NCBI GenBank assembly: GCA_002084765.1
Contig: NBMB01000004.1
Location: 54,742 to 118,741 of the forward strand
Reading direction: 5' to 3'
Source of the DNA: Candidatus Cloacimonetes bacterium 4572_55
GTDB taxonomy: Bacteria; 4572-55
DNA: 64,000 nt
The stretch's first letter is position 1. Each line of letters begins with the position of its first letter. Positions 17,492 through 27,325 of this stretch are shown one piece after another. The translations under genes and the position numbers were made by a program. The notes below the pieces were generated by a model. It was not told the DNA's origin, searched no databases, and saw only the letters and a list, made by a program, of their open reading frames with translations.

Positions 17492-17559
17492 CACAATATT
17501 TGCTATAACTAAGATCGACCTGAAGTTAATCGCCCTAACTGAATAAAAGGAGAGACTCG

Positions 17560-18405
17560 TTGAATTTCCAAGATATTATTCTCACGCTACAAAACTACTG
17601 GGCAAAACAGGGCTGCATTATCCGGCAACCTCTGGATTTGGAGGTTGGAGCCGGAACATTCCATCCAGCGACTTTTTTATACGCGTTGGGCAAGAAACCC
17701 TGGAAAGTCGCTTATGTCCAGCCTTCTCGGCGCCCAAAAGATGGTCGATATGGAGAAAATCCCAACCGAATGCAACACTATTACCAATTTCAGGTGATTC
17801 TCAAACCCTCTCCGGAAAATTCGCAGCACCTCTATCTCGATAGTCTGGAGGCTCTTGGGATCGAGCTCAGCCGTCATGACGTGCGATTTGTGGAAGACGA
17901 CTGGGAATCACCGACTCTTGGCGCGTGGGGATTGGGCTGGGAGGTCTGGCTGGATGGCATGGAGGTGACGCAATTCACCTATTTTCAACAGGTGGGAGGG
18001 ATTGATCTTTTCCCTGTTTCCGTAGAGCTGACTTATGGACTGGAACGGCTGGCAATGTATATTCAAGGGGTTGACGATTTCAAACGGATCGAGTGGGTGA
18101 AGGGCTACAACTACGCGGATGTGCATCTTGCCACCGAAGTGGAACACTCCGCCTATAACTTCGAGGCGTCCACTCCGGAGATGCTTTTTCAGCTTTTCAA
18201 TATGTACGAGAGCGAGGCGAGGCAATTATTAGACCGGAAATTGATTTATCCGGCTTATGAATACACCATGAAATGCTCGCACACCTTTAATTTGTTGGAC
18301 GCAAGAGGCGCAATCAGCGTTACTGAGCGGGTTGGCTATATTGCCAGAGTGCGAGATCTGGCAAAACGAGCCGCAGAAGTTTACGTCGAGAAATATCCCA
18401 ATTAA
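17560..18405 (+). CDS. glyQ: Glycyl-tRNA synthetase alpha subunit
   Basis: A 281-residue alpha subunit of the bacterial tetrameric glycyl-tRNA synthetase. Family blocks are [58 protein letters not shown] and [19 protein letters not shown]. It activates glycine with ATP and charges tRNA-Gly only together with GlyS. GlyS normally follows directly but is absent here; a TonB-like gene comes next, so glyS must be elsewhere. The start is a TTG, with AAGGAG 8 bases upstream; no ATG fits the conserved N-terminus. Confidence 0.96.
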   Translation: MNFQDIILTLQNYWAKQGCIIRQPLDLEVGAGTFHPATFLYALGKKPWKVAYVQPSRRPKDGRYGENPNRMQHYYQFQVILKPSPENSQHLYLDSLEALGIELSRHDVRFVEDDWESPTLGAWGLGWEVWLDGMEVTQFTYFQQVGGIDLFPVSVELTYGLERLAMYIQGVDDFKRIEWVKGYNYADVHLATEVEHSAYNFEASTPEMLFQLFNMYESEARQLLDRKLIYPAYEYTMKCSHTFNLLDARGAISVTERVGYIARVRDLAKRAAEVYVEKYPN

Positions 18406-18511
18406 CCGTTTGCCGTTTTGCATATCGCATACCCTTATCTCGCTGTAAGGCGGAAGATTATCCACTATTGCAGCGCGGTATAAGTCTTTAAGAGATCAGA
18501 AGGTTAATTTT

Positions 18512-19930
18512 ATGAGCAAACCAATTTTACACCTAAAATTTACTGAAAATGGGAAATTTCGAGGCGATTTCCTGACTGATAAAACAACCTTTCATATCGG
18601 ATCAGACCTTTACGCCGATTATTTTTGCCTGTTGGACGACCTGCCTCCTCGTTATCCCCTGTTCAAAAAATCTGGCAAGAGTTATCTGATTCAACTTCCT
18701 GGAAAGGCCTCTGGTGAAATCGTCAAGGATGGGTCTAAGGTTGATATCCAGAGCTTGAAAAATTTGGGCTTTATCCAGCGAAAAAACGGCTACCTGTTTC
18801 TCCCAGTCGAAAGAGGTCAGTTCGGCGCGATTGAGTGGGATGGACTGGTCGTAGATTTTGACTACCGTTACACCAAAGTCGATTTTCGAGATAAACTTGC
18901 TCTGATAAAAAAGCAACAAAATATTGATAAAAAAAGAAGAGAAACGCTTTTTCGTAAAGTAGAAAGAGTTTTTATCTTGATTCTATTTTTATCAGCTTTA
19001 ATACATGCGACATTTGGATTATTTATCTATATGGCGTATCTTCCTCCTTTGAAGATCATCTCGGTCGATCAGGTTTCCAAACGATTTGCCCGTTTGGTGC
19101 TCGAGCCTCCCAAGAAAGTAAAGACTTCCGAGCCAGTCAAGTCGACTCAAAAAATCGCTGATGCAACTGTAGGTGCTGAGGAAAAAGAGGGTAAAGCTGG
19201 TAAGAAAAAAAATACTAAAAAAAAGAAAAAAAGTGGGGCGAAAAAACAAGGTGCTAAATCTGGTGGAGACGGCAAAAAAGCTGGCGGTAAAAAAGATGGT
19301 AAAAAAGATGTGAGCAGTCTCGGAGTTTTGGGAGTGATCACTGCGAGTAGCGGTTCCGACGACAATACCGCGATCAGCAACTTGCAAGCAATGGGAATCG
19401 CCAAAAAGGTCGAAACCGCGTTTGGTAAATCGAATAAAGGCGGCGGTGGTGGAGATGGCGAAGGCTGGGGTGAAGGCGACGGATTCCCCTTCATCGCGTC
19501 CTACGGCGACGGCGAGTATGGCGACGTTGTGGATGAGGAGCCAGTTGGAGGGCGCGCGTCTTCAGTGAAGTTGAAACGAGCCGGAGATATTTCGTTTGAC
19601 GATCCTTCCGAGGTTGCCGGCGAAGGCTCAGCCAGCGCGTTCCGCACGCCGGACGCTATCCGAAAAGCGATTATGTCCCAGATGGAAGGCATTCGTTTTT
19701 GCTTTAACAAAAGTCTCAAACAAAATAGCCAAATTTCCGGTAAAGTGGTGTTGGAGTTCACGATCTTGGCAAAAGGCAGCGTCCAAAATGTCAGCATTCT
19801 CACTTCGAGTTTGAGTGAGCCGAGTTTGGAGTCATGCATTTTAGATGTGGTCAAAAGATGGCGGTTCCAGCCGATTTCCGCCGGCGATGTGGATGTCAAT
19901 TATCCTCTGATTTTTACTCCTCGAAACTAA
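18512..19930 (+). CDS. TonB-like/AgmX-type protein with FHA-like N-terminus
   Basis: A 472-residue protein. Residues 1-130 are beta-rich, like an FHA domain. One membrane helix follows (VFILILFLSALIHATFGLF, near residue 152-172). Next come a very lysine-rich stretch of low complexity (about 205-270) and a glycine-rich stretch. The C-terminal 100 residues form a TonB/AgmX-PglI domain (IRKAIMSQMEGIRFCFNK ... GKVVLEFTILAKGSVQNV ... VVKRWRFQP). Such proteins span the periplasm and pass energy or signals to the outer membrane; AgmX proteins are linked to gliding motility. The specific partner is unknown. It follows glyQ by 106 bases and has its own ribosome-binding site. Confidence 0.82.
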   Translation: MSKPILHLKFTENGKFRGDFLTDKTTFHIGSDLYADYFCLLDDLPPRYPLFKKSGKSYLIQLPGKASGEIVKDGSKVDIQSLKNLGFIQRKNGYLFLPVERGQFGAIEWDGLVVDFDYRYTKVDFRDKLALIKKQQNIDKKRRETLFRKVERVFILILFLSALIHATFGLFIYMAYLPPLKIISVDQVSKRFARLVLEPPKKVKTSEPVKSTQKIADATVGAEEKEGKAGKKKNTKKKKKSGAKKQGAKSGGDGKKAGGKKDGKKDVSSLGVLGVITASSGSDDNTAISNLQAMGIAKKVETAFGKSNKGGGGGDGEGWGEGDGFPFIASYGDGEYGDVVDEEPVGGRASSVKLKRAGDISFDDPSEVAGEGSASAFRTPDAIRKAIMSQMEGIRFCFNKSLKQNSQISGKVVLEFTILAKGSVQNVSILTSSLSEPSLESCILDVVKRWRFQPISAGDVDVNYPLIFTPRN

Positions 19931-20020
19931 CCTGGATTATTCGTCATCACGGAAATCGGTCCGCAGATTACGCAGATTACGCAGATTATCGCAGATTAAG
20001 AATTGATAATTAAAGAATTA
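19931..20020 (+). repeat. Dispersed repeat R1, CGCAGATTA type, copy 1
   Basis: It starts with TGGATTATTCGTCATCACGG, includes four spaced copies of GCAGATTA, and ends GATTAAGAATTGATAATTAAAG. The beginning recurs near 49280 and the end recurs at 49414-49440. CGCAGATTA cores also occur in the tandem array at 46093. Its end supplies the TTG start and first codons of the next reading frame. Confidence 0.75.
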
Positions 20021-21580
20021 TATTTTTTTTGCCAAATTTTCTTCAGGAAAACGGAGCTTTTGCGCGCATTTCACTATATTCGCAACAGAGTCATAGAGAG
20101 TCGCAGAGTCAGCCCAAATAAGGGTTCTTTGCAGAACCATATCGAGCTGGAAAAGCTGTATCAACTCTTAAGGAAATCGGAATACGGCATGCCTCGGCAG
20201 ACTTTTGAGCTGATCGTCGCAGTGTTGATCAAAGAAGGATATTTGATCGGTTATAAAGGCGTCAGACCGGTCGATCTGAAGAATGCCCGTCTGCCAATCT
20301 CATACGCTGTGGATATGTTAGTCACCGGGAAGTTGATCGACATAGAGACACAAAAACGTATAACCGACGTTGTGAAGCATTTATTTGGTAAAATTACAGA
20401 AGATTATAATATTTCCGTTCAAGAATCGATCTGGCAAGACTTCCAAAAACTGCGTAGCAAATTTGAGCGCACCCTGCAAGAGGTTCAACATCAACTTGCA
20501 CCTCTGGCGAGCGAATCGTCGGAATCGACCAGCGAAATGGAAAATTTTCTACTCCAACTCCGTCAACTGGTCGATTATATTGAGCCGCATCAATCCTCAG
20601 ACATCGGGTTGGAAAAATTTGCGAGTCGAGTCGGCGACAATATGGACGCGTTGATTCGTATGACAGAGAATTTGGGGAAGATCCAATCCTTTTTGAAGAT
20701 GGAAAAATCGGGCTATCAGGAAATGTGCAACTATATGGATCACCCCGCGTTTTCTTCCATACCAGATCAAACCGAGTTTGCCGATCTAAACAAGCAGGTG
20801 AAAGAGGTCAAGGCTCTGCTGCCATTTTCTGACCAACTGGTTCTGCACCTCGGGATTGATCGGCTGAAAGATGAATTTGCCCTATTTCGAGAACAATATG
20901 TTCGGATGTATGCCGCGGCGCATGAGAAAGTATATCAAGCGGTTATCATAGAAAAATTGAAGAAGATCAAACAATCCCCCGGCTATCGAGCAATTCGGAA
21001 ATTTCGTGAAATCAGATCTTTGCCTGTGAGCGACTATTTCAAGGAGATCGATGAAAAGCTGGATCAAGCTATACAATCCTGTTGCCTCCGGCTCAACAGA
21101 AACGATCTGAAAAAACATCCCCAATGCCTTTGTAATTTCCTTCTCGGCGATCGTCCGACTTCGATCTCAGCGGAATCGTTTGAGAAGGAGATACACGTCG
21201 CGCTTAAACAATATCTAAAGTCCATGCAAGAGCCGCGTGTTCGAGATCGAATCGAGAGCTATATGGAGACGTTGCAAGAAGGAGCACCGGCTGGTAAGTT
21301 GATGCATTTGTTGAATCTTCTCGCAGACCTCCCTTTTGATCACCTCGCAAGCCAGATTGTTTCCACGATGGATTCCGACGTCATTCGCCACATAAACCGA
21401 GCACTAAAGGGAAAAATAAAGGTTGTGGAGCGCAATATTTCCAAATTTTTTAATGAGCTGAAGGGACGGCATTTTACAAAAAATGGACTCCGTCGGAAAT
21501 TTGAGGCATGGTTGGAACACAGCGAGGATCCGATTGAAGACGGTGCTTTTATCAAGATTTCGATGGGACTGAAAAAATGA
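20003..21580 (+). CDS. Probable 5'-truncated gene fused to repeats; helical protein
   Basis: An open frame of 525 codons. Its first 42 residues are encoded by repeats R1 and R2 and are unlikely to be native; homology-like sequence starts near residue 43. There, ELEKLYQLLRKSEYGMPRQT ... LIVAVLIKEGYLIGYKGVRP resembles the winged-helix segment that follows the ATPase core in BrxC/PglY or DUF6079-type large ATPases. The rest is helical and coiled, with no Walker motifs. I infer a C-terminal remnant of a longer protein, perhaps from a defence system; this family guess is weak. The frame is intact to the end and its last four bases overlap the lpxH start (ATGA), so it may still be translated. Confidence 0.5.
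   Translation: MIIKELYFFCQIFFRKTELLRAFHYIRNRVIESRRVSPNKGSLQNHIELEKLYQLLRKSEYGMPRQTFELIVAVLIKEGYLIGYKGVRPVDLKNARLPISYAVDMLVTGKLIDIETQKRITDVVKHLFGKITEDYNISVQESIWQDFQKLRSKFERTLQEVQHQLAPLASESSESTSEMENFLLQLRQLVDYIEPHQSSDIGLEKFASRVGDNMDALIRMTENLGKIQSFLKMEKSGYQEMCNYMDHPAFSSIPDQTEFADLNKQVKEVKALLPFSDQLVLHLGIDRLKDEFALFREQYVRMYAAAHEKVYQAVIIEKLKKIKQSPGYRAIRKFREIRSLPVSDYFKEIDEKLDQAIQSCCLRLNRNDLKKHPQCLCNFLLGDRPTSISAESFEKEIHVALKQYLKSMQEPRVRDRIESYMETLQEGAPAGKLMHLLNLLADLPFDHLASQIVSTMDSDVIRHINRALKGKIKVVERNISKFFNELKGRHFTKNGLRRKFEAWLEHSEDPIEDGAFIKISMGLKK
20030..20128 (+). repeat. Dispersed repeat R2, copy 1
   Basis: This stretch of 99 bases matches 51031-51128 in the opposite orientation with about four differences including one gap (counted by hand). 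It contains an ACAGAGTCA-type low-complexity core. It lies inside the frame 20003-21580 and encodes roughly residues 10-42 of it, so it probably marks an insertion or truncation point. Confidence 0.85.
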
Positions 21581-22323
21581 TCCAGGGGACAAATCGACCT
21601 ATTTATTTTTTCTCCGACGCGCATATCGGGCGTTATCCAAAAGAGGATCCGCGAGAGATTCGGAAGGAAAGGAATCTGATCCAATTTTTTCAGAAAGTCA
21701 TGGATGAAAAAGCGGGTTTGATCGTTAACGGAGACTTATTCGATTTTTGGTTCGAATATAAAAAAGTCATTCCTCGTCGATGTTTTCGCCTCTGTTATGA
21801 GCTGAACAAGCTTCGGAAAGCCGATATCGATGTGCGGATCGTGGTCGGAAATCATGATTACTGGATGCGTGATTTTTTTCAACAGGAGATGGGCGTCACG
21901 GTTTATCACGACCCGATCAGCTTGACATTGCATGGTTTGAGGACGTTTATCGCTCATGGCGACGGGTTTGCCCAGAAAGATTATAAATACAGGGCACTTA
22001 AACGGGTGATCCGTCATCCGTTTATTATCGGGACTGCCCGGTTGATGCATCCAGACGCTGGAATTTGGCTTGTGGAAAAAATTTCGACATGGGGAGATAA
22101 AAAGTTCGCAGATTGGATTTCTCCGGAAGAGTATGCCCAATCCGCGCATGATAAACTCAAGCAAGGATATGATCTGGTCGTTTTCGGACACACGCATCAG
22201 CCGGATTTAGTCCGTTTCCACGAGGGGATTTATCTCAATACCGGAAACTGGTTTCATGATTTTAGCTACGCCTCGCTGAAGGATGGAAAGATTGAGGTGC
22301 TCTATTGGACCGACGATTCTTAA
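21577..22323 (+). CDS. lpxH: UDP-2,3-diacylglucosamine diphosphatase, LpxH-like
   Basis: A 248-residue calcineurin-like metallophosphatase. Metal-binding motifs appear in order: FSDAHIG, NGDLFDFWFEY, VGNHDYWM, AHGDG and VFGHTHQPD. The DFWFEY and YWM segments and the WGDKKFADW helix agree with LpxH, which cleaves UDP-2,3-diacylglucosamine to lipid X in lipid A synthesis at the inner membrane. This supports a lipopolysaccharide-bearing cell. It converges on the ABC permease gene with only 15 bases between their stop codons. Confidence 0.85.
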   Translation: MIQGTNRPIYFFSDAHIGRYPKEDPREIRKERNLIQFFQKVMDEKAGLIVNGDLFDFWFEYKKVIPRRCFRLCYELNKLRKADIDVRIVVGNHDYWMRDFFQQEMGVTVYHDPISLTLHGLRTFIAHGDGFAQKDYKYRALKRVIRHPFIIGTARLMHPDAGIWLVEKISTWGDKKFADWISPEEYAQSAHDKLKQGYDLVVFGHTHQPDLVRFHEGIYLNTGNWFHDFSYASLKDGKIEVLYWTDDS

Positions 22324-22338
22324 CGAAAATCTGCGGAT

Positions 22339-24660
22339 TTATTCGTCCCGTAGCGCGGGAATCAAGTCGCCTCTTAAAGCTGTCCATGCAGCGACTTGTA
22401 TCCAAAAAAAGCCGCTCAGCAAAATCGAGATCAATATACTGGCGATGAATAGATAGGGAATCTGTCCGCCAGAGGAGGTCATCGCTGGTAAAACCGCGAT
22501 TGCCGCGGACAGCGTTCCGCCTACGGTTCCCAACAATAATAGCGGCGTATGTTCGGTCAAGATCAGTCGGTATAACGCGCTATGGCTGAATCCGAGGCTT
22601 CGCAATATGGCAAATTCACTCCGCCGTTCCATAGTATGACGCCACACCACAACTCCCAATCCGATTGTGCCGAGTAGTAACCCTAATCCGCCCAGGGATA
22701 AAAAAATCGAGAGATAGCCGTTCTGCACCGCGCTGAATTCGACCAAACGAGTGCTGGTCTGCGTCAAGTCCGCGCCGAAATCTTGGAGCGAGTCGGATAA
22801 ATCGAGTAATAAATTTTTTTGATTTTCATAAGGAGCGTCCACCAAAAAAATGCGGCTTCCACTCAAGGAAGGAAATTTTCGGATAAATTGCTCCTCATCG
22901 ATAATAATATTCCCCTGAAAGATCGAGTTTTCCAGCCCTCCGACCAACTTCACATTGAGACTCCGCCCCTGTTCATCCAGATAGTGGAGCGTATCGCCCA
23001 CAGATTTCCCCAACCCATACGTGATCACGGTTTGGTCTGCAATTCCCGGAATCACATCGTCGCCCCAGTCCTCCTTCAGAGAGAGCCAGGGATGGTCGTC
23101 GTGTCCAACGGTTGTTTGGGCAAACGAAAACGCTCCCAGATTATCGAATTCCTCGGGTCGGACGCCCAATATCTGCGGTCTCTGAGTCCGATTTAGGTTC
23201 AGACAACTTGCGTCGTCGCCCTCTCGTACGCGTAGCGGCGTAAACCGCACCGAGTCGGAAAATCCATGCAATCCCAGCCGTTCTTTTGTCTCTTTCTCAT
23301 TCAAGTCATGCAAAATCGGGATAGTTGTCTCTGCCCAGAGAGCGAATCCGCCGGTTCCGGAGCTTCTTTTTTCGGGGAAACGGGCAGGGTCTCCGCGGTT
23401 GGCACCGACCGATACCACCAAAAATATGCCGCAAGCCAATGACCCGATCACAGCGAGACTCCGTCGTCGGTTGCGGACGCAATTGCGGATTCCCGCGGTG
23501 GTCACGGTCAAATTTCGAGAAACTCCCCATAACTCCAGCCTGCTCAGAACAATACCGCTTATTGCGATAAATCCAATCAGTGACAGGAACCCCGCGGCGA
23601 AAAATTTACCAGGCGACGCGATTCCTCTGTCAAGGGAAAAAACGCCGCGTTCTCCTATCAAAAGAATCAGCGTCGCGCCGATCAAGCTCAAAAGAGCGAG
23701 TGCTTGATTGAAACGGTTTTTGGTTTTTGAAATAGATTTAATCCGAGATTTCCCTCGTAGCAAATCTACAGGAGAGTGGTGAAATTGTCCTCCTGACACG
23801 AACCAGATGGTCGCGAGAGCTGAGACTGCGCCCAACAATCCGCCGATAATCAAGGTCTGGGGATCGACATGGAGTCGAAGCGTTGACACGCCGACTACGT
23901 CGTACCATAAGTGCTTTAATGCCAATAAGATCGCCTGATGATACAGCAATCCCGCGCATACGCCGAGTAGCCCGCCGACTATGGATAGGATCGCCCCTTC
24001 AGCAAGTAACAATTTGCGGACTAAGCGTGGCTCATAACCCAATGCCAGAAGAACGCCGGTTTCTGTCCTGCGGCGTTCGATCCCGAAGGCAAATAGCAGT
24101 CCGGTTAATGTGAGCGCGGCAATGATGATAAAAAAACTCAAGCCGATGAAAAGTTGGGCAAAATCAACCGACTCCTCGCCAGCTTGGAGACCTTGTTCCC
24201 GAACCGGTTGAAACGTCAGCCCCAGGGCATGGGGTTCCAGTCTGCGAAGAATTTTCTGCGCATCCTGAGAAAGGTGATTATCGCTATCCAAATAATCTGA
24301 CCAACCGATAAATCGGATCGCCGTGACCTCGCCATAACGATTTCCCCACATCCGCCGGGCAGCTTCGTAGGAAATAAATGCTTTTGGCGCGCCCCGATAT
24401 TTCTCCCAGTATACCTCGTCTTTTTCCCTGATCTTATCGAGATCAATAGGGATCCCTGGATCCCAGTCTCGGCAATGTTCCGTATGTGACAGACCTGGAA
24501 ATTCCGGCATCAGATCGCTGTCTTTCTTATCAACCGGAACAATCGACTTTACCCGGAAAAAGGAAGTCTGCTCGCTGAGTTTCCGCTTTGATCTGAGAGT
24601 AAAATAGGAAAGTTCGATTCGCTCCCCGACGCCCGTTTCATCTCCGAAAGCGCGCTGTCC
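22339..24660 (-). pseudogene. ABC transporter permease, C-terminal part (broken gene)
   Basis: Homologous sequence starts near GVGERIELSYFTL, at about 24650, and runs to 22339; the open frame continues up to 24879 but the extra part is out-of-frame translation of the middle fragment. It holds two FtsX-like membrane modules: SFFIIIAALTLTGLLFAFG followed by RRRTETGVLLALGYEPR, and near the end LGGLGLLLGTIGLGVVVWRH followed by RRSEFAILRSLGFSHSALYR. This is the fused two-module permease of the LolCDE/MacB group, which extracts lipoproteins or exports substrates. The gene is continued upstream in two other frames, so it is either inactive or misassembled. Confidence 0.75.
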
Positions 24661-25208
24661 GATGCAGAAATCGCTGTAATAAACGAATACGGAACGGTTT
24701 TTTTGGCTGATCGGATCTCGTTGACAAAGTAGGAAAATATCCGAGTATGATTGCCGGGAATCGAGGCGATCGCGTCTGCTATGGGTTGTCCGATAAAGAC
24801 CTGGTCTGAACGCAATTCGAGCATTTTCCGGTCTTGCAGAAAACGGAGACTCAGACCCGCGTCCGCGAGCTGTATGCAATCTTTTAGTGCTTGGCTCAGC
24901 CGGTCCATGGGGAGTTCATGCGCTGTATTCTCCGCGATTAGAAGCATGTTGGCTTGGCTTGGACGCGCAGCTTTTTTGGATAGTCGATGCAAGGGCAAGA
25001 AAATATTTAATGGAGGAACTTGGTCAGCTTGCAGACTGAAGCGACCGAATTGGTCATCCCCCGCGATACCTTTTATTGTCAATCGCAAAGAAACCGCGTC
25101 TTTTTTGTCGGAAGAGAGAGGAGCGTCGTGGGGAATTCGGTCAATTTTCTCTGCTTTCAGCAAAATTTCATCGCCGGTCTGCAGATCAAGACGGGTTGCG
25201 AGACGCAC
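24640..25208 (-). pseudogene. ABC transporter permease, middle part (broken gene)
   Basis: Periplasmic domain of the same permease, seen as LATRLDLQTGDEILLKAEKI, IPHDAPLSS, FGRFSLQADQVPPLNIFLPL and VPYSFITAISAS. The frame runs out of homology near 24650, where the C-terminal part continues in another frame. The expected linker (usually about 25 residues with a conserved Asn-x-Trp before VGERIELSYF) is missing, so the break looks like a small internal deletion and not a single-base slip. Confidence 0.7.
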
Positions 25209-25509
25209 GACTTCCTCCGCCTTTGATCGCGATTCCTCGCAACCGGATGATGGGAGCGACGTCCCGCTCTATTTCCAGAGCCAGATCGTCTGCCAATTCC
25301 GCGCGGAAAAATCGATCTCCAGCACTCAAGGCATATTCGGTTCTACCAAGTCTGACCTCGGCGAGATGCTGAAGGCTGTGGCGAACTGAATCGCCAACGA
25401 TCAACGCTCCGACCAGGATAGCGGAGCTAATCAACGCTCCAACCAGGACTGCAACGTGTGCGCGTCGGTGGAAAAGCAACCCGCTGAGTATTAATGTCAG
25501 AAAGTTCAT
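25186..25509 (-). pseudogene. ABC transporter permease, N-terminal part (broken gene)
   Basis: The N-terminus of the permease: one membrane helix (VAVLVGALISSAILVGALIV) and the start of the periplasmic domain, including GDSVRHSLQHLAEVRLGRTE and SAGDRFFRAELADDLALE. The frame ends soon after IRLRGIAIKGGG; the middle fragment resumes in another frame with VVRLATRLDLQTGDE. About 40 residues normally present between these points are absent. It starts 3 bases after the ATPase gene, so the transporter was one operon. Confidence 0.75.
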
Positions 25510-25512
25510 GGG

Positions 25513-26184
25513 TCAACTCAAGCCAAGGTCTCGGATGGTCAAAATTCGTTCCATTTTTCTCGCAAGTTCTTGGGAATGCGTCGCAATAATCAGGATCACG
25601 CCCTCTTCCCTGTTCAATTCCAGCAGAAGTTGCATCAGATGATTCGAGGAATCTCGGTCCAGTGATCCGGTCGGTTCGTCAGCCAAAAGCACCTTAGGCT
25701 GATTGATCAACGCTCTCGCCACAGCGACTCGTTGACATTCACCACCGGACAGACTCCCGGGACGATGGTCTATACGATCCGCCAATCCGACCCGTTCCAA
25801 AAGTTGACGCGCTCGGGTCTCGGATTCTTCCGCGTCAAGTCGGTTGTTGATCAAGGTCGGGATAAGCGTATTTTCCAACGCGGTGCATTGGGGCAGGAGA
25901 TGATGAAGCTGGAACACGAAGCCGATTTTTTGGTTGCGCACAGCCGCCAACTCCGATTCGGAAAGAGCGGAAAATTCCTCTCTATCCAGCGTGACTCGAC
26001 CGGAATCGGGACGATCTAATCCGCCCATGATGTTCAGGAGAGAGCTTTTCCCAGAACCGGACGGTCCCATAATCGCGACGGACTCAGCTTGCTTAATCTC
26101 AAGCGAAACATCTCGGAATATGGTGAGGGAGCGACCGCTTGGGGTTTGATATGTTTTTTGGATATGATCCAGATTCAACGACAT
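25513..26184 (-). CDS. ABC transporter ATP-binding protein, LolD/MacB type
   Basis: A 223-residue ATPase with Walker A GPSGSGKSS, Q-loop FQLHHLLPQ, signature LSGGECQRVAVARAL, Walker B VLLADEPTGSLD and switch histidine in IIATHSQE. The LHHLLPQ segment and the short length are typical of LolD and related ATPases working with FtsX-like permeases. It lies between the DUF4388 gene (9 bases) and the broken permease (3 bases). If the permease is truly dead, this ATPase has lost its partner here. The ribosome-binding site is AGAGGTGA. Confidence 0.93.
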   Translation of the reverse strand: MSLNLDHIQKTYQTPSGRSLTIFRDVSLEIKQAESVAIMGPSGSGKSSLLNIMGGLDRPDSGRVTLDREEFSALSESELAAVRNQKIGFVFQLHHLLPQCTALENTLIPTLINNRLDAEESETRARQLLERVGLADRIDHRPGSLSGGECQRVAVARALINQPKVLLADEPTGSLDRDSSNHLMQLLLELNREEGVILIIATHSQELARKMERILTIRDLGLS

Positions 26185-26193
26185 GATTCACCT

Positions 26194-27294
26194 CTATTCT
26201 GCCTTTTTTACTTTCAATTCATACTGGGAACCGTTCTGCTTTGCTTGATATACCCATTTTTTCTCATATCGCTTGACAGCATCTGGGGTAGCGATTCCTT
26301 CTAACTCCAGTTCGTTTAAAAATTCGGGGAACCGGTTGTGAATCAGATAATACATGGTAAGCGTTTGGCGCAGTTGACTTTGGTTATGCTCATCCGCTAT
26401 CTTCACGGTGGGATTTCCGGTAGGCGCAGTTGTTTCAGCTATATTGAGATAGATTAGACGGGCGATTAAAATAAGAATCAGTATAATGACAGGGAAAATG
26501 AAGGTGAACAGGTAATGAATCGCGGCGATCACATATTTTTTTATCTCCCATTCCCGTTTTGGAGCGGATTTTGACCTGGTTTTTTCCACTTTGATAATCA
26601 AATTTGCACGAATGAGGTTTGTCAGACTTTCGTACGTGCGGTAACGCCCTACTGCGCTGGCTCCGACGATCTTTTTGACCAGCGTTTGCCCGTCGCAACT
26701 GAGGTAAACCCGAGCTTCATCCGGCGGGAAATCATTAATATTTATTTTTTCTTCCGGATTTTTATCAAATACAATATTCAGATCTGGGATCAACTTAATA
26801 ATTTGTGGCCATTCGTCAATACGACGCATTCCTTCCATCAGCAAGCCGTCGGATCGGATCGCGACCGCTGGGAATGAGGGGATGTATGATGTTTTCCCGG
26901 CGCTAAAGCTATAAGAGGCTTCTTGCCAGGTAAAAAGATCGTAAATCGTCTCTTCCATAATATGCAGAACAGCGTCTTGAAGTTCGTCTGAGGAGAGATG
27001 ACGACCCGTGACCAACGCTTTCTCGAATCTCATATTGGAAGATTTGGCGGTCTCTTCGATACGTCGCGCATCCTGGCGAGAAATTTTCTCGTTTATCACC
27101 AGATAATGTTGCAACAACGAGGTCATACTGCCAAAATTGGAGCTGGCTACATGAACAATGTCCCCGTTTTGAAACCGAATGCTTGCTTTTTCATTGGGCG
27201 CGACCAACTCCAATACACCGGTTTTTTGCTGAATGCTGATCAATTGGAAGATGTCTGGAAGTCCAAAATCTTTCAGATTACCTTCAAGAGCCAT
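26194..27294 (-). CDS. DUF4388 (PATAN-like) protein with one membrane helix
   Basis: A 366-residue protein. Residues 1-100 form a DUF4388 domain (MALEGNLKDFGLPDIFQLIS, then GVLEL, then FQNGDIVHV), as in PatA-type regulators and many gliding or type IV pilus response proteins. The middle is helical (MEETIYDLFTWQEASYSF), followed by a domain like a degenerate winged helix (TLVKKIVGASAVGRYRTYES). One membrane helix near residue 262-284 (FTFIFPVIILILILIARLIY) is followed by a small C-terminal domain. Its function is unknown; the domain is tied to polarity and motility signalling. It follows the TPR membrane protein by 31 bases. Confidence 0.75.
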   Translation of the reverse strand: MALEGNLKDFGLPDIFQLISIQQKTGVLELVAPNEKASIRFQNGDIVHVASSNFGSMTSLLQHYLVINEKISRQDARRIEETAKSSNMRFEKALVTGRHLSSDELQDAVLHIMEETIYDLFTWQEASYSFSAGKTSYIPSFPAVAIRSDGLLMEGMRRIDEWPQIIKLIPDLNIVFDKNPEEKININDFPPDEARVYLSCDGQTLVKKIVGASAVGRYRTYESLTNLIRANLIIKVEKTRSKSAPKREWEIKKYVIAAIHYLFTFIFPVIILILILIARLIYLNIAETTAPTGNPTVKIADEHNQSQLRQTLTMYYLIHNRFPEFLNELELEGIATPDAVKRYEKKWVYQAKQNGSQYELKVKKAE

Positions 27295-27325
27295 ACGTCG
27301 TCACCTTTCATTGTTCGATTGTTTA

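Noticed and set aside
24661-24879. N-terminal extension of the permease C-terminal frame
   Set aside because: This part is an out-of-frame translation of the middle fragment, which carries the recognisable sequence in another frame.
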